Assembly: GCF_009602705.1 (NCBI RefSeq)
Contig: NZ_VSWH01000001.1
Span: 2,728,001 to 2,792,000 of the forward strand
From: Chryseobacterium vaccae
GTDB lineage: Bacteria > Bacteroidota > Bacteroidia > Flavobacteriales > Weeksellaceae
DNA: 64,000 nt
Direction of reading: 5' to 3'
Position numbers and translations under genes: made by a program. Below are positions 46,395 through 55,501 of this stretch, one piece after another. The notes beneath the pieces were generated by a model, which made no database searches, had not been told where the DNA came from, and worked only from the letters and a program-made list of their open reading frames with translations. Every line of letters starts with the position of its first letter. The stretch's first letter is position 1.

Positions 46395-46642
46395 TGTTTA
46401 TTACTGTGTGTTTGTTCGAAATAAGAATTTTTCATTTTAATCCGGGGTGAAAAAGAAAGCTATAAAAGTTATAAAAATTAATGTCTATCTAAGGGTGAAT
46501 AGCCGGCATTAACTATAATGAAGTACTGCCAGAGGTTTTACCGCTTTATTTTCTAATAAAAATTGAGTTTAAAGGTATTAAAAGAGGATGAATGAAGATA
46601 TCCCTGATAATAGTGGTTTTTTATGCATTGGTTGAAATCCTT
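46395..46642. other. Intergenic stretch without a recognised feature
   Basis: About 250 bases between the candidate small ORF and the secreted protein gene ending at 46643. I see no ORF, hairpin or repeat worth naming. Confidence 0.4.
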
Positions 46643-47278
46643 TCAATAATTCATTTCTTTTCTGGCTTCTTTTAATATTTTTTCAGCTTTCAGCCTTATC
46701 TCTTTGGGCAATAAGCTGAAGTTGGTATCTTTTACTTCACGATACTGATCTTCTTCCTGAAACGGGATCCAGCCGGTAATTTTTGATTTTGATAATGTTT
46801 TACCACCCATATTCGTGTAAATAATCACCTTAAGAGGTTTTGCTTCCAGACCGTCTGATTCTTCAAAATAAGTAAGATAAAACTCAGGGAAACCATTCTT
46901 GTCGGCATCACCTATTTCACAGAAATTGATCAGATATCTGGGCTGGGCCAGACCTTGTGAAAAGTCTTTAAAGGTTACCTGTGGAATTAATCCGCCATGA
47001 TCTTCCAGAAAAATACCCGCGTGTAAATCTTTTGGATTCTCCCCTAAATAAGTGGGACTTTTAGCTTTGCTTTCGTTCAGAAACCAAATATAACTTCCAT
47101 TGTTAGGGACAAATGCCTGCACAATCATCACCGGATTTCCTGATAATGGATTTCCAACCTCATCAATAATCTCCTTGTATTTTTTATCTGAAGAAAAATA
47201 TACTCCTGTCCGCATTTGGGCAAAAGATAGTACACTTACAATACAAGCGCCAACAGGTAAAAGCTTTCTAAAAATCAT
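46643..47278 (-). CDS. Uncharacterised secreted protein
   Basis: A 211-residue protein with a signal peptide ending FAQ. The central segment NFCEIGDADKNGFPEFYLTYFEESDG and the following PLKVIIYTNMGGKT resemble a calcium-loop-like motif found in a Chryseobacterium/Riemerella surface protein family (M949_RS01915 type); this is a weak resemblance from memory. The C-terminus is a charged helix. It lies alone on the minus strand between gaps of about 250 bases. Confidence 0.65.
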   Translation of the reverse strand: MIFRKLLPVGACIVSVLSFAQMRTGVYFSSDKKYKEIIDEVGNPLSGNPVMIVQAFVPNNGSYIWFLNESKAKSPTYLGENPKDLHAGIFLEDHGGLIPQVTFKDFSQGLAQPRYLINFCEIGDADKNGFPEFYLTYFEESDGLEAKPLKVIIYTNMGGKTLSKSKITGWIPFQEEDQYREVKDTNFSLLPKEIRLKAEKILKEARKEMNY

Positions 47279-47434
47279 AGTCTAATGTTTTTTCAATGTA
47301 TTATTTAACCTCAGTTCGGAATAAAAAATCTGATGGATGCAGGTTTGAAGCTGGATGATGGAAGAGGGAAGTTTTGAAAGTCATTAAGAACAAATATTGA
47401 TCTGTTTTTATTTAATTTGATTTTCTGGTAGCTT

Positions 47435-47500
47435 TCAATATGTATAACTAAAAGTAATTTCCAGCCTCCTTCTTCCATCTTCCAACCTTTTACCTTTTAA
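47435..47500 (-). repeat. Degenerate dispersed intergenic repeat, second copy
   Basis: On the minus strand it reads GGTTGGAAGATGGAAG ... and then a 32-base segment matching 40493-40524 at 28 positions. The neighbouring part at 47340-47380 also has GATGGAAGAGGGAAG words. No ORF occurs in 47279-47526. Confidence 0.6.
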
Positions 47501-47526
47501 CTCCTTAACCCGAATTCTCCGGTTAT

Positions 47527-49017
47527 TTAATTCTCTTTGTATTCTTTTCCTGAAGCAATGTCAATATAGTAATAAATGGTTTGCCCTGAATTAAGCTTAA
47601 CACTCACCTGTCCGTCCGAATTAATGGAGGTATAACTTTTTGATCCTATACTTTTCTTATTCTTGTTGTCATAAAGTGTATACAATCCGTTTTCCTCTTT
47701 TTGAAGTGTATAGATCTGTTTTTCTGTATCCAGAACCGAGATCGCATGATACTCTGGCCTGATCTCCCAGGCCTTGTCATGACTATTCCACAAGCCCATG
47801 GTTCTCCGTTGTTTTTCGTCTTCAACCCGAATCAGATACAGGTTATTCATCCCTTGATAAGAGTTTATCTTTCCGAATTTCCAGTTTTTGTTTTTGTTAT
47901 TGAACTGATTGGGTAAAATCATTTTTCTGTCGGGCCAGACCAGGTTTCCGACCTGATCCAGAACCTTGAAATTATACGTATCAATAGAATCTGTAACATT
48001 TCCTTGGGTATCAATATAAAGCCAGTCGTACGCCCAGATATCATGATCATAATTAAAAACACCAAGCAAAAAATAAGGTGAATTCGTTATGGAGTACACC
48101 AGAGAAGTTTTCTTTATAAAATCGATCTGTGAAGCCGTGGCCTTTGTAATTTCTTTTGGGAATGCCTTTTCATATTGTGGAAAAGGGTAAACCTCATCGT
48201 TTCTGTTATCTGCTAAAAGCTTAGGAACTTCCGGGTTATATCGTTCTTTATTGACCTCATTCAGCATTATGGTTTCCTTTCCAAACCGCATTAAAAGTGT
48301 TTCAGTTCCTTTCAGCCCGCTGTGAATTGGTTTTTTCTGATCCAAAACATACATTGAAAAAGTTGCATTGGAAGCTTTGATAAAGCGTTTATTTTCCAGT
48401 AATTCAGCAATATTCTGCTCCGTTTTATGTAAACGGCCTTGTTTGATTTCGTAAAGGGCTTCGTTCCAGAAAACATGGCTTTCATCTACCGAAACAAAAT
48501 TCAGGTAATAACTATCCTCCAGATACGGAATGTCTTTATCAAGTAAGATTTGTTTCGTTTCTACAACTCCGATCTCAATTTTATGATACGTTTGTTCTTT
48601 CTTGATACCCCCTCCTAAGATATTCCAATCCCACTTCCAGGCAGGCATTTTCTTTTCGTATTCAATATCTTTTTTATAAAATGTAAGTCCGTTTACTACA
48701 TTTAGACCGATTGGGATGGCTGAAAAATCCAGAACTGTTTTTCCATTTTCGTCTATAACAGCATATTCATTTTTTTCATTTTCAACAACGGCAAAACCTG
48801 TAGAAGTAAATATGGACGCACTCCGGAATTTTTGATTGCTAACAGGTTTCAGACTTGTTTTATCCACATAAATAAAATCATTCTGCTTCGTTAAAAACGG
48901 AACATTGTTTATGGTTTTTGTTTTTGAAGGAATTAACTGAGAATTATCTTTTTTTTCCTGTGTACAGGCTGCCACTGAAGCCAGCATACAAAAGATACTA
49001 AATAGGGTTATTTTCAT
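47527..49017 (-). CDS. Lipoprotein with degenerate WG-like repeats
   Basis: A 496-residue lipoprotein (lipobox VAAC, Cys18). Repeats of a WG type are recognisable but eroded: GFAVVENEKNEYAVIDENGKTVLDF, TMGLWNSHDKAWEIRPEYHAI and GLYTLYDNKNKKSIGSKSY. The build resembles the secreted WG-repeat protein at 3023-4924, though the identity looks low. A ligand-binding or surface role is inferred; no catalytic motif is seen. Confidence 0.75.
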   Translation of the reverse strand: MKITLFSIFCMLASVAACTQEKKDNSQLIPSKTKTINNVPFLTKQNDFIYVDKTSLKPVSNQKFRSASIFTSTGFAVVENEKNEYAVIDENGKTVLDFSAIPIGLNVVNGLTFYKKDIEYEKKMPAWKWDWNILGGGIKKEQTYHKIEIGVVETKQILLDKDIPYLEDSYYLNFVSVDESHVFWNEALYEIKQGRLHKTEQNIAELLENKRFIKASNATFSMYVLDQKKPIHSGLKGTETLLMRFGKETIMLNEVNKERYNPEVPKLLADNRNDEVYPFPQYEKAFPKEITKATASQIDFIKKTSLVYSITNSPYFLLGVFNYDHDIWAYDWLYIDTQGNVTDSIDTYNFKVLDQVGNLVWPDRKMILPNQFNNKNKNWKFGKINSYQGMNNLYLIRVEDEKQRRTMGLWNSHDKAWEIRPEYHAISVLDTEKQIYTLQKEENGLYTLYDNKNKKSIGSKSYTSINSDGQVSVKLNSGQTIYYYIDIASGKEYKEN

Positions 49018-49114
49018 GCTTCAAAATTCTATTCATCTGAGTAATCAATATTAGAGAGAATTGAAGCATAAGACAATCCCGGTTATCAGCCATATTTCAG
49101 GTGGGACAAAAAAT

Positions 49115-49152
49115 AAAAAACGGCTGTCAATATGTATTAACAACCGTTTTCC
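49115..49152. terminator. Weak bidirectional hairpin downstream of the MATE gene
   Basis: AAAACGG and TGT pair with ACA and CCGTTTT across one mismatch (about 49118-49155), with an A run on the left. Confidence 0.6.
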
Positions 49153-49227
49153 CTGTTTTAATTTAAAAAATATATTGAGCTTAAACTATCATCTTAATCT
49201 TTAAAAACTTTCCTCCTTCTGTCTTAC

Positions 49228-50622
49228 TCATACTTTCACCATTTTCCATTTTCCTTTTTTGAACAGAATAAAAGCGACAATCGTAATTAAAGTTTCGGCT
49301 GCCGGAATAGATATAAAGACGCCTTTCGGTCCCATTTCCATATGTTTCGAAAGAAAATAGGCCAGCGGAATCTGAAACAGCCAGAATCCGAAAAAATTCA
49401 CCCATGTTGGTGTCCAGGTATCTCCCGCTCCGTTAAATGCATTGATCATGACCATTCCTATTCCATAGAAAATAAAGCCGGTACTCATGATGTGTAGTGC
49501 ATTTTTAGCAAAAGCCTTAATTTCGGTTTCCTGGGTAAAAAATCCTACCAGAAAATCTCCCAACAGGAAAAAAATGAGACTTACTGCCAGCATGAAGATG
49601 ACGTTATACTTTACGGTTTTCATCACAGACTGTTCTGCTCTCAGCATTTCCCCGGCTCCCATATTCTGTCCCACCAGCGTAGACGCTGCATTACTCAGCC
49701 CCCAGGCCGGAAGCATAAAGAACATCATCAGCCTCAAAGCCGTCTGATAACCTGCGGAAGCATCTTCTCCACCCGTGGTAGCAACCAGTTGGGCAAGAAA
49801 AATCCAGCTGCATGAAGCAATCACAAACTGAAAAATCCCGGGTGTTGCAATTTTCACAATAGATTTTATCAGCTCAAACTGTGGCTTAAAATAAGACAGC
49901 CTGATTCTGATCTGGGTATCTGCAATTAAAAGATGATAGAGCTGATAAATAACCCCGATACTTCTTCCGATTGTAGTAGCCAGAGCTGCTCCTGTCAGTC
50001 CCATAGCAGGAATAGGCCCGAAACCTTTAATCAGTACCGGACACAGGATAATATTGGCAATATTGGCAATCCAGAGGGATTTCATGGCAATGGCAGCATT
50101 TCCAGCGCCTCTGAAAATCCCGTTGATCAGAAACAAAAGCATAATAATCACACTGCTTCCCATCATAATCCTTGTGAAATCCTTTCCATAAGCTGCAGCT
50201 TCCGGTTTTGAACCCATCAGAATTAAGATTTCTTCGGCAAAGACCACACCCAGTATGCTCAGAATAAAAGTAACAGCAAATGATACCAACAGAACCTGTG
50301 CCCCACTCCTGGATGCCTTCTCCGGATTTTTTTCACCAATTCTTCGGGCTACCAAAGCAGTTGCCGCCATACTCATCCCAATCGCAATGGAGTACATCAC
50401 AGAAAGTACAGATTCTGTAAGGCCAACCGTCTGTATTGCATAGCCGCTTTCTTTTAAATGGCCTACAAAATACAGGTCAACCAGTGCAAAAACAGATTCC
50501 ATCGCCATTTCCAGCATCATTGGGATGGCTAAAAGAAGTACAGCACTTCTTATGTCTGCTTTTGTATAGTCTGCCTCCTCTCCGCTTAATGCTTTTTTAA
50601 TAAAACTGATATATTTTGACAT
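49228..50622 (-). CDS. MATE family efflux transporter
   Basis: A 464-residue inner-membrane exporter with about 12 hydrophobic segments in two halves of six. MATE marks include VDLYFVGHL near the start, GMSMAATALVARRIGEKN after helix 2, GAGNAAIAMKS and FNGAGDTWTPTW. These pumps expel cationic drugs or metabolites using Na+ or H+. The substrate cannot be told. The start MSKYISFIKKALSGEEADYTK is typical of Bacteroidota MATE proteins. Confidence 0.92.
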   Translation of the reverse strand: MSKYISFIKKALSGEEADYTKADIRSAVLLLAIPMMLEMAMESVFALVDLYFVGHLKESGYAIQTVGLTESVLSVMYSIAIGMSMAATALVARRIGEKNPEKASRSGAQVLLVSFAVTFILSILGVVFAEEILILMGSKPEAAAYGKDFTRIMMGSSVIIMLLFLINGIFRGAGNAAIAMKSLWIANIANIILCPVLIKGFGPIPAMGLTGAALATTIGRSIGVIYQLYHLLIADTQIRIRLSYFKPQFELIKSIVKIATPGIFQFVIASCSWIFLAQLVATTGGEDASAGYQTALRLMMFFMLPAWGLSNAASTLVGQNMGAGEMLRAEQSVMKTVKYNVIFMLAVSLIFFLLGDFLVGFFTQETEIKAFAKNALHIMSTGFIFYGIGMVMINAFNGAGDTWTPTWVNFFGFWLFQIPLAYFLSKHMEMGPKGVFISIPAAETLITIVAFILFKKGKWKMVKV

Positions 50623-50642
50623 GCTGCCGGATTTATTTTAAG

Positions 50643-50650
50643 CAAAAATA
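50643..50650 (-). promoter_or_regulatory. Promoter -7 box for the MATE gene
   Basis: CAAAAATA reads TATTTTTG on the minus strand, 21 bases before the ATG. Confidence 0.45.
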
Positions 50651-50824
50651 TTGATTCAAAACTGAATGATACTTAGCATATGAAAAGTTTTTAAAGAATA
50701 CTTTTTTATTATCCAAAAATAAAACAACAACAATTTATTATCGTAATACAATAAATATTTATACATTAACAACTGTTCCAAAATAGAGAATACCTCCTAT
50801 TCATTGCTGTCACTGGCCATTAAA

Positions 50825-51055
50825 ATGAACAGTAAGGAAGTCTTTCAAAAACTCTTAGAAGAAAAGGCTAATCTGGAGAGTGTCTGTGACGGTAAAACCC
50901 CATTGATGTTCGCTGCAAAATATGGGAATACAGAAATGGCAAAAAAACTTCTGGCAGCAGGAGCCCAAAAAAATACTAAAACAGAAAGAGGATACACCGC
51001 TCTGGATTATGCAAAGAAATATGACGAACCAGAGGTCATCAAAATTTTAGAATAA
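50825..51055 (+). CDS. Ankyrin-repeat protein, very short, possibly N-terminally truncated
   Basis: From the ATG it encodes 76 residues with about two ankyrin repeats (DGKTPLMFAAKYGNTEMAKKLLAAGA and RGYTALDYAKKYDEPEVIKIL). The frame is open back to 50747 and the preceding codons read SLLSLAIKMNSKEVFQKLLEEKANLES, which is a further ankyrin repeat that the ATG would cut in half. No ATG occurs before 50825; a TTG at 50804 would keep the first helix. Either a TTG start is used or this is the 3' remnant of a longer ankyrin gene. A terminator hairpin follows at 51081. Confidence 0.6.
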   Translation: MNSKEVFQKLLEEKANLESVCDGKTPLMFAAKYGNTEMAKKLLAAGAQKNTKTERGYTALDYAKKYDEPEVIKILE

Positions 51056-51080
51056 ATTGATTTACATCACCTATATTGTA

Positions 51081-51108
51081 CCCGGATAACGAACATCCGG
51101 GAATTTTT
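51081..51108 (+). terminator. Terminator after the ankyrin gene
   Basis: CCCGGAT - AACGAAC - ATCCGGG followed by AATTTTT. Confidence 0.85.
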
Positions 51109-51259
51109 ATATATGCGATTCATCTGGATTATACATCATATGATCAAAAATTCCCCCATTAGGCACATATCTGTTAAAGTTTCCTTAAAAAGAAAATCTA
51201 CAATTATAATATTTCCATAAAAAAAGCGTTTTGTGTAGCATATAACCTGTTTAACTCCC

Positions 51260-51267
51260 TAGATTTG
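51260..51267 (+). promoter_or_regulatory. Promoter -7 box for the S41 peptidase gene
   Basis: TAGATTTG, 16 bases before the ATG at 51283. It covers the TTG at 51265, which supports the ATG as the true start. A TTG at 51231 lies 26 bases upstream of the box, a little beyond normal spacing. Confidence 0.55.
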
Positions 51268-51282
51268 GGAAAAATTAAAACC

Positions 51283-53469
51283 ATGAAAAAAAACATTACA
51301 GCATTTCTTGCGCTTCTGTTTTTCGCCAGCTATCAAGGCCAAACGAAAATTGACAATCTGAATTTTGAAAATAATGAAAATAACCTTCCGAAATCATGGA
51401 CTATTATTGATGGAGGAAAATCAACGATCTCGATAGATGGAAAGGAAAAATATGAAGGAAAATATTCTGTTTTGGCAGAAGCTCCGGAAAAAGCTGATAT
51501 GGTAGGCATGATGCGTATTCTTCCTGAAAATTATGCCGGAAAGAAAATTACTATTTCCGGCTATATCAAAACAGAAAATGTAACTGAAGGGTTTGCCGGA
51601 TTCTGGATGCGCATCGATCCGAAAATAGGATTCAATAATATGCAGGATAAAGGCATCAAAGGCACTACACCCTGGACGAAATACGAAACCACCCTTGATC
51701 TGTCTCCTGCAGAAACCAAAAAGATCTTCATCGGTACACTTTTAACAGGTAAAGGGAAAGCCTGGTTTGATGATATTAAAATTACCATAGACGGCAAAGA
51801 TATCCAGGAAGCGGCCGTTTTCCAGAAAAAACAATTCAATGCCGATCTTGATAAAGAATTTGACAATGGCTCCAAAATCAGCAGTATTGATCTAAGCAAA
51901 AAGAATCTTGATAATTTAAAGAACCTTGGCCTCATTTGGGGATATTTAAAATATTACCATCCCAATGTTGCTGAAGGAAAATACAACTGGGATTATGAGC
52001 TTTTCAGAATCCTTCCAAAAATCAGCGGAACCTCAGCACAGGAGAGAGACAAAATCCTTACAGAATGGATTAAAGGACTGGGAACTTTTCAGACTGAAAA
52101 AATAGCTATTGATTCCAAAAACGTAAAGATCACTCCGGATCTGAACTGGATTACCAATTCAGGATTTTCAAAAGAACTTTCTGATCTTCTTCTCCAGCTA
52201 AAAGATGCTAAAAGGCCTAAAGCCAATTATTATCTGGATTTCTATGAAGGGGTAGGAAATCCTGATTTTGAGCGTGAAAAACCTTATGAGAACAGTACAT
52301 ATCCTGATGCAGGCTTCCGTCTTCTTTCCCTGTACAGATACTGGAATATCATTCAATATACTTTTCCGTACAAAAATCTTATCCAGGAAGACTGGAAAGG
52401 GGTTTTATCTGAATTTATTCCGAAGTTTGCAGATTCCAAAAATGAAACAGAGTATACGCTTTCCACTTTAGAAATCATTGCAAGAATCCATGACACTCAT
52501 GCCAATGTATGGGGAGCTAATAAAGCCCTGGAAAAACACTTTGGAGCAAGGTATTCTCCTGTAAAGCTTGTATTTGCCGAAAATAAAGCGGTAGTAAATG
52601 GTTTTCACAATGATCAATTGGGCGCTGAGACAGGATTACAGACCGGAGATATTATCACCGAAGTCAATGGAAAGTCTGTTGCCCAAATCGTAAAAGAGAT
52701 GCTGAAACTTACTCCGGCATCCAACTATCCTACCCAGCTCAGAGATATTGCCAAAAAACTTCTAAAAAGCAATGTAGAGACCGTAACCGTTAAAATTTCA
52801 AGAAACGGAAAATCAGAAAGCAAAACGATAAAAACCTATGAATTTAAGGATCTGAATCCTAAAAAAGAGACGAGAGAGTTCTTTAAAATGCTGGATGATA
52901 AAACGGGTTATTTCTTTATGGGAAGCTCAGACAGCAAAAAACTTCCGGAAATTTTCGAGCAGATGAAAGGTACGAAAGGGATTGTCATTGATTTCAGAAG
53001 CTATCCGCCTGATTTCGTTGTATTCTCTATGGGAAAACTGCTGAAGCAGAATTCTACCGATTTTGTAAAATTTACCCAAACTACCAATCAGATGCCAGGT
53101 CTATTCACCTTTACTCCAAATCTTGCAGTAGATGGGAATGGTGCTGATTATTATAAGGGAAAAATCGCCATCCTGATCAATGAAACTACCCAGAGCAGTG
53201 CTGAATATCATACTATGGCCTTCAGAACAGCTCCTACTGCCAAGGTTTTCGGATCTACAACTGCCGGTGCAGACGGAAATGTTTCGAGAATTCTTCTTCC
53301 GGGAAATATCAGCACCATGATCAGCGGTATCGGCATCTATTATCCGGATGGAAAAGAAACCCAGAGAATAGGAATTGTTCCCGATGTAGAAGTAAAACCT
53401 ACTGTTGAGGGAATCAAAAATAATAAAGATGAGGTGCTGGACAAAGCACTTGAATGGATCAAAAGCTGA
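51283..53469 (+). CDS. Exported S41 family serine peptidase
   Basis: A 728-residue protein with a signal peptide (ends YQGQ). An N-terminal jelly-roll domain (about 25-170) is followed by a helical linker (LGLIWGYLKYYHPN and RLLSLYRYWNIIQYTFPYKN are typical of this family), a PDZ domain (about 430-515, with GLQTGDIITEVNGKSV) and the S41 peptidase domain (about 545-720). The catalytic region is INETTQSSAEY, with the nucleophile at Ser638 or Ser639. C-terminal processing-type peptidases of this build are common in Bacteroidota; the substrate is unknown. The ATG at 51283 is supported by the signal peptide and the promoter box. Confidence 0.9.
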   Translation: MKKNITAFLALLFFASYQGQTKIDNLNFENNENNLPKSWTIIDGGKSTISIDGKEKYEGKYSVLAEAPEKADMVGMMRILPENYAGKKITISGYIKTENVTEGFAGFWMRIDPKIGFNNMQDKGIKGTTPWTKYETTLDLSPAETKKIFIGTLLTGKGKAWFDDIKITIDGKDIQEAAVFQKKQFNADLDKEFDNGSKISSIDLSKKNLDNLKNLGLIWGYLKYYHPNVAEGKYNWDYELFRILPKISGTSAQERDKILTEWIKGLGTFQTEKIAIDSKNVKITPDLNWITNSGFSKELSDLLLQLKDAKRPKANYYLDFYEGVGNPDFEREKPYENSTYPDAGFRLLSLYRYWNIIQYTFPYKNLIQEDWKGVLSEFIPKFADSKNETEYTLSTLEIIARIHDTHANVWGANKALEKHFGARYSPVKLVFAENKAVVNGFHNDQLGAETGLQTGDIITEVNGKSVAQIVKEMLKLTPASNYPTQLRDIAKKLLKSNVETVTVKISRNGKSESKTIKTYEFKDLNPKKETREFFKMLDDKTGYFFMGSSDSKKLPEIFEQMKGTKGIVIDFRSYPPDFVVFSMGKLLKQNSTDFVKFTQTTNQMPGLFTFTPNLAVDGNGADYYKGKIAILINETTQSSAEYHTMAFRTAPTAKVFGSTTAGADGNVSRILLPGNISTMISGIGIYYPDGKETQRIGIVPDVEVKPTVEGIKNNKDEVLDKALEWIKS

Positions 53470-53530
53470 TCTTAAAGTCTTTGAGACCAATTTTGAGGCT
53501 GCACGCTTCATTTTACCACAAAACAAATTC

Positions 53531-53559
53531 AAAAAACTTCCGAAAGGGAGTTTTTTTGT
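53531..53559 (+). terminator. Terminator of the S41 peptidase gene
   Basis: AACTTCC - GAAA - GGGAGTT (one G-T pair) followed by T7. Confidence 0.85.
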
Positions 53560-53588
53560 TTATAAAACTTTCAAAAATCCTATCTTTG
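53555..53588 (+). promoter_or_regulatory. Promoter of aspS
   Basis: TTTG at 53555-53558 and TATCTTTG at 53581-53588, spacing 22 bases, fit TTG-N17-23-TAnnTTTG. The -33 element lies in the T run of the preceding terminator. The leader is about 75 bases. Confidence 0.65.
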
Positions 53589-53589
53589 C

Positions 53590-53660
53590 ACCCTGAATTC
53601 AAAGTCCGATAATCAAACTCTGAAAAACCAGACTTTGAATCTTAATCATTGAACTTTAAA
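53590..53660. repeat. Micro-repeat-rich gap upstream of aspS
   Basis: Words such as TTCAGAGTTT and TTTAAAGTTCAA (read on the minus strand here) also occur in the gap at 13424-13460 (TTCAGAGTTTAAAGTT). These look like degenerate intergenic repeats. Confidence 0.4.
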
Positions 53661-53669
53661 CAAATAATT

Positions 53670-55424
53670 ATGTTTCGATCACACACCAACGGAGAATTAT
53701 CTCTGAAAAATCTAAATGAAGAAGTTACACTTTCAGGATGGGTACAGACTATCCGTGATAAAGGATTTATGATTTGGATAGATCTTCGGGATCGTTACGG
53801 AATTACCCAGCTGGTTTTGGACCAGGAGCGTTCTTCTGCGCAGCTGATGGAAGAGGCTAAAAAATTAGGCCGGGAATTTGTGATTCAGGTTACCGGAAAA
53901 GTAATTGAAAGAGTAAGCAAAAACCCTAATATTCCGACAGGAGAAATTGAGATTTTAGTTGAAAAACTGTCAATCCTTAATGACTCTCAGCTTCCCCCAT
54001 TCACTATTGAAGATGAAACAGACGGCGGCGAGGAACTGAGAATGAAATACCGTTATCTGGATATCAGAAGAGCACCGGTAAGAGATAAACTGATCTTCCG
54101 TCACAAAATGGCTCAGAAGGTTAGAAATTACCTTTCAGACGAAGGATTCATTGAAGTGGAAACACCAGTACTGATCAAATCTACTCCGGAAGGAGCGAGA
54201 GACTTTGTGGTGCCGAGCAGAATGAATCCGGGACAGTTTTATGCCCTTCCGCAATCTCCACAGACATTCAAACAGCTTCTGATGGTAGGCGGTATGGATA
54301 AATATTTCCAGATCGTAAAATGTTTCCGTGATGAGGATTTAAGAGCGGACAGACAGCCGGAATTTACACAGATCGACTGTGAAATGGCTTTCGTGGAGCA
54401 GGAAGACGTTATGAATGTTTTTGAGGGAATGACCAAAACCCTTTTAAAAGATATTACAGGAAAAGAGTTCGGAGATTTCCCAAGAATGACTTTTGCCGAT
54501 GCGATGAGAAAATACGGAAACGATAAACCGGACATCCGTTTCGGAATGGAATTCGTAGAGCTGAACGAACTGGTAAAAGGAAAAGATTTTAAAATATTTG
54601 ATGAAGCTGAGCTTGTTGTAGGAATCAATGTAGAGGGATGTGCAGAGTATACAAGAAAACAGATCGATGAGCTTGTTGACTGGGTAAAACGTCCGCAGAT
54701 CGGAGCTTCAGGAATGGTTTGGGCGAAATTCCAGAATGACGGTGTGAAAACATCATCGGTAAACAAATTCTATAACGAAGAAGATTTAACGAAGATTATC
54801 GAGAAATTCGGAGCTAAGGAAGGCGATTTAATGCTAATCTTATCCGGAAATGAAAATAAGGTAAGAGCTCAGCTTTCTGCTTTAAGAATGGAGCTTGGAA
54901 ACCGTTTGGGATTAAGAAAAGGAAATGAATTCGCTCCACTTTGGGTTGTAGACTTCCCACTTCTGGAATGGGACGAGGAAACCGGAAGATACCACGCGAT
55001 GCACCACCCTTTCACTTCTCCTAAACCTGAAGATACTCATTTGATTGAAACTGATCCCGGTAAAGTAAGAGCCAACGCTTACGATATGGTTCTTAACGGA
55101 AACGAAATCGGAGGAGGTTCTATCAGAATTTTCGACAAAGACCTTCAGTCTAAAATGTTTGACCTTTTAGGATTCACCAAAGAGGAAGCAGAAGCACAGT
55201 TCGGATTCCTGATGAATGCATTCAAATACGGAGCACCTCCTCACGGTGGTTTAGCATTCGGATTTGACCGTTTAGTGGCGATCCTTGACGGAAATGAAGT
55301 AATCAGAGATTATATTGCATTCCCTAAGAATAATTCAGGTCGTGATGTGATGATTGATGCTCCGGCTTCCATTGCAGAAGCACAGCTGGATGAATTGGAA
55401 ATTAAGCTGAATTTAAAAGCATAA
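53670..55424 (+). CDS. aspS: Aspartate-tRNA ligase
   Basis: A 584-residue class IIb aminoacyl-tRNA synthetase. It has an N-terminal OB anticodon-binding domain (about 1-110), motif 2 in [18 protein letters not shown] (219-236), the bacterial GAD insertion, and motif 3 [14 protein letters not shown] (526-539). The ATG at 53670 starts [10 protein letters not shown], the normal N-terminus; a TTG at 53649 would add seven residues. It is a single gene with its own promoter and terminator. Confidence 0.97.
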   Translation: MFRSHTNGELSLKNLNEEVTLSGWVQTIRDKGFMIWIDLRDRYGITQLVLDQERSSAQLMEEAKKLGREFVIQVTGKVIERVSKNPNIPTGEIEILVEKLSILNDSQLPPFTIEDETDGGEELRMKYRYLDIRRAPVRDKLIFRHKMAQKVRNYLSDEGFIEVETPVLIKSTPEGARDFVVPSRMNPGQFYALPQSPQTFKQLLMVGGMDKYFQIVKCFRDEDLRADRQPEFTQIDCEMAFVEQEDVMNVFEGMTKTLLKDITGKEFGDFPRMTFADAMRKYGNDKPDIRFGMEFVELNELVKGKDFKIFDEAELVVGINVEGCAEYTRKQIDELVDWVKRPQIGASGMVWAKFQNDGVKTSSVNKFYNEEDLTKIIEKFGAKEGDLMLILSGNENKVRAQLSALRMELGNRLGLRKGNEFAPLWVVDFPLLEWDEETGRYHAMHHPFTSPKPEDTHLIETDPGKVRANAYDMVLNGNEIGGGSIRIFDKDLQSKMFDLLGFTKEEAEAQFGFLMNAFKYGAPPHGGLAFGFDRLVAILDGNEVIRDYIAFPKNNSGRDVMIDAPASIAEAQLDELEIKLNLKA

Positions 55425-55440
55425 ACCTTATCAAAAAACA

Positions 55441-55487
55441 GTTAATTTGTTGGTTTAATATAAAAACCAACAAATTAACTTTCTTTC
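55441..55487 (+). terminator. Terminator of aspS
   Basis: GTTAATTTGTTGGTTT at 55441-55456 pairs perfectly with 55464-55479 (7-base loop), followed by TTTC-rich sequence. Confidence 0.88.
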
Positions 55488-55501
55488 TTCATTAAAAAGA
55501 A

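Noticed and set aside
49181..49405. 74-residue minus-strand ORF
   Set aside because: It overlaps the MATE gene in another frame and has no coding character.
51265..51282. TTG start of the S41 peptidase
   Set aside because: It lies in the TAGATTTG box; the signal peptide starts at the ATG 51283.
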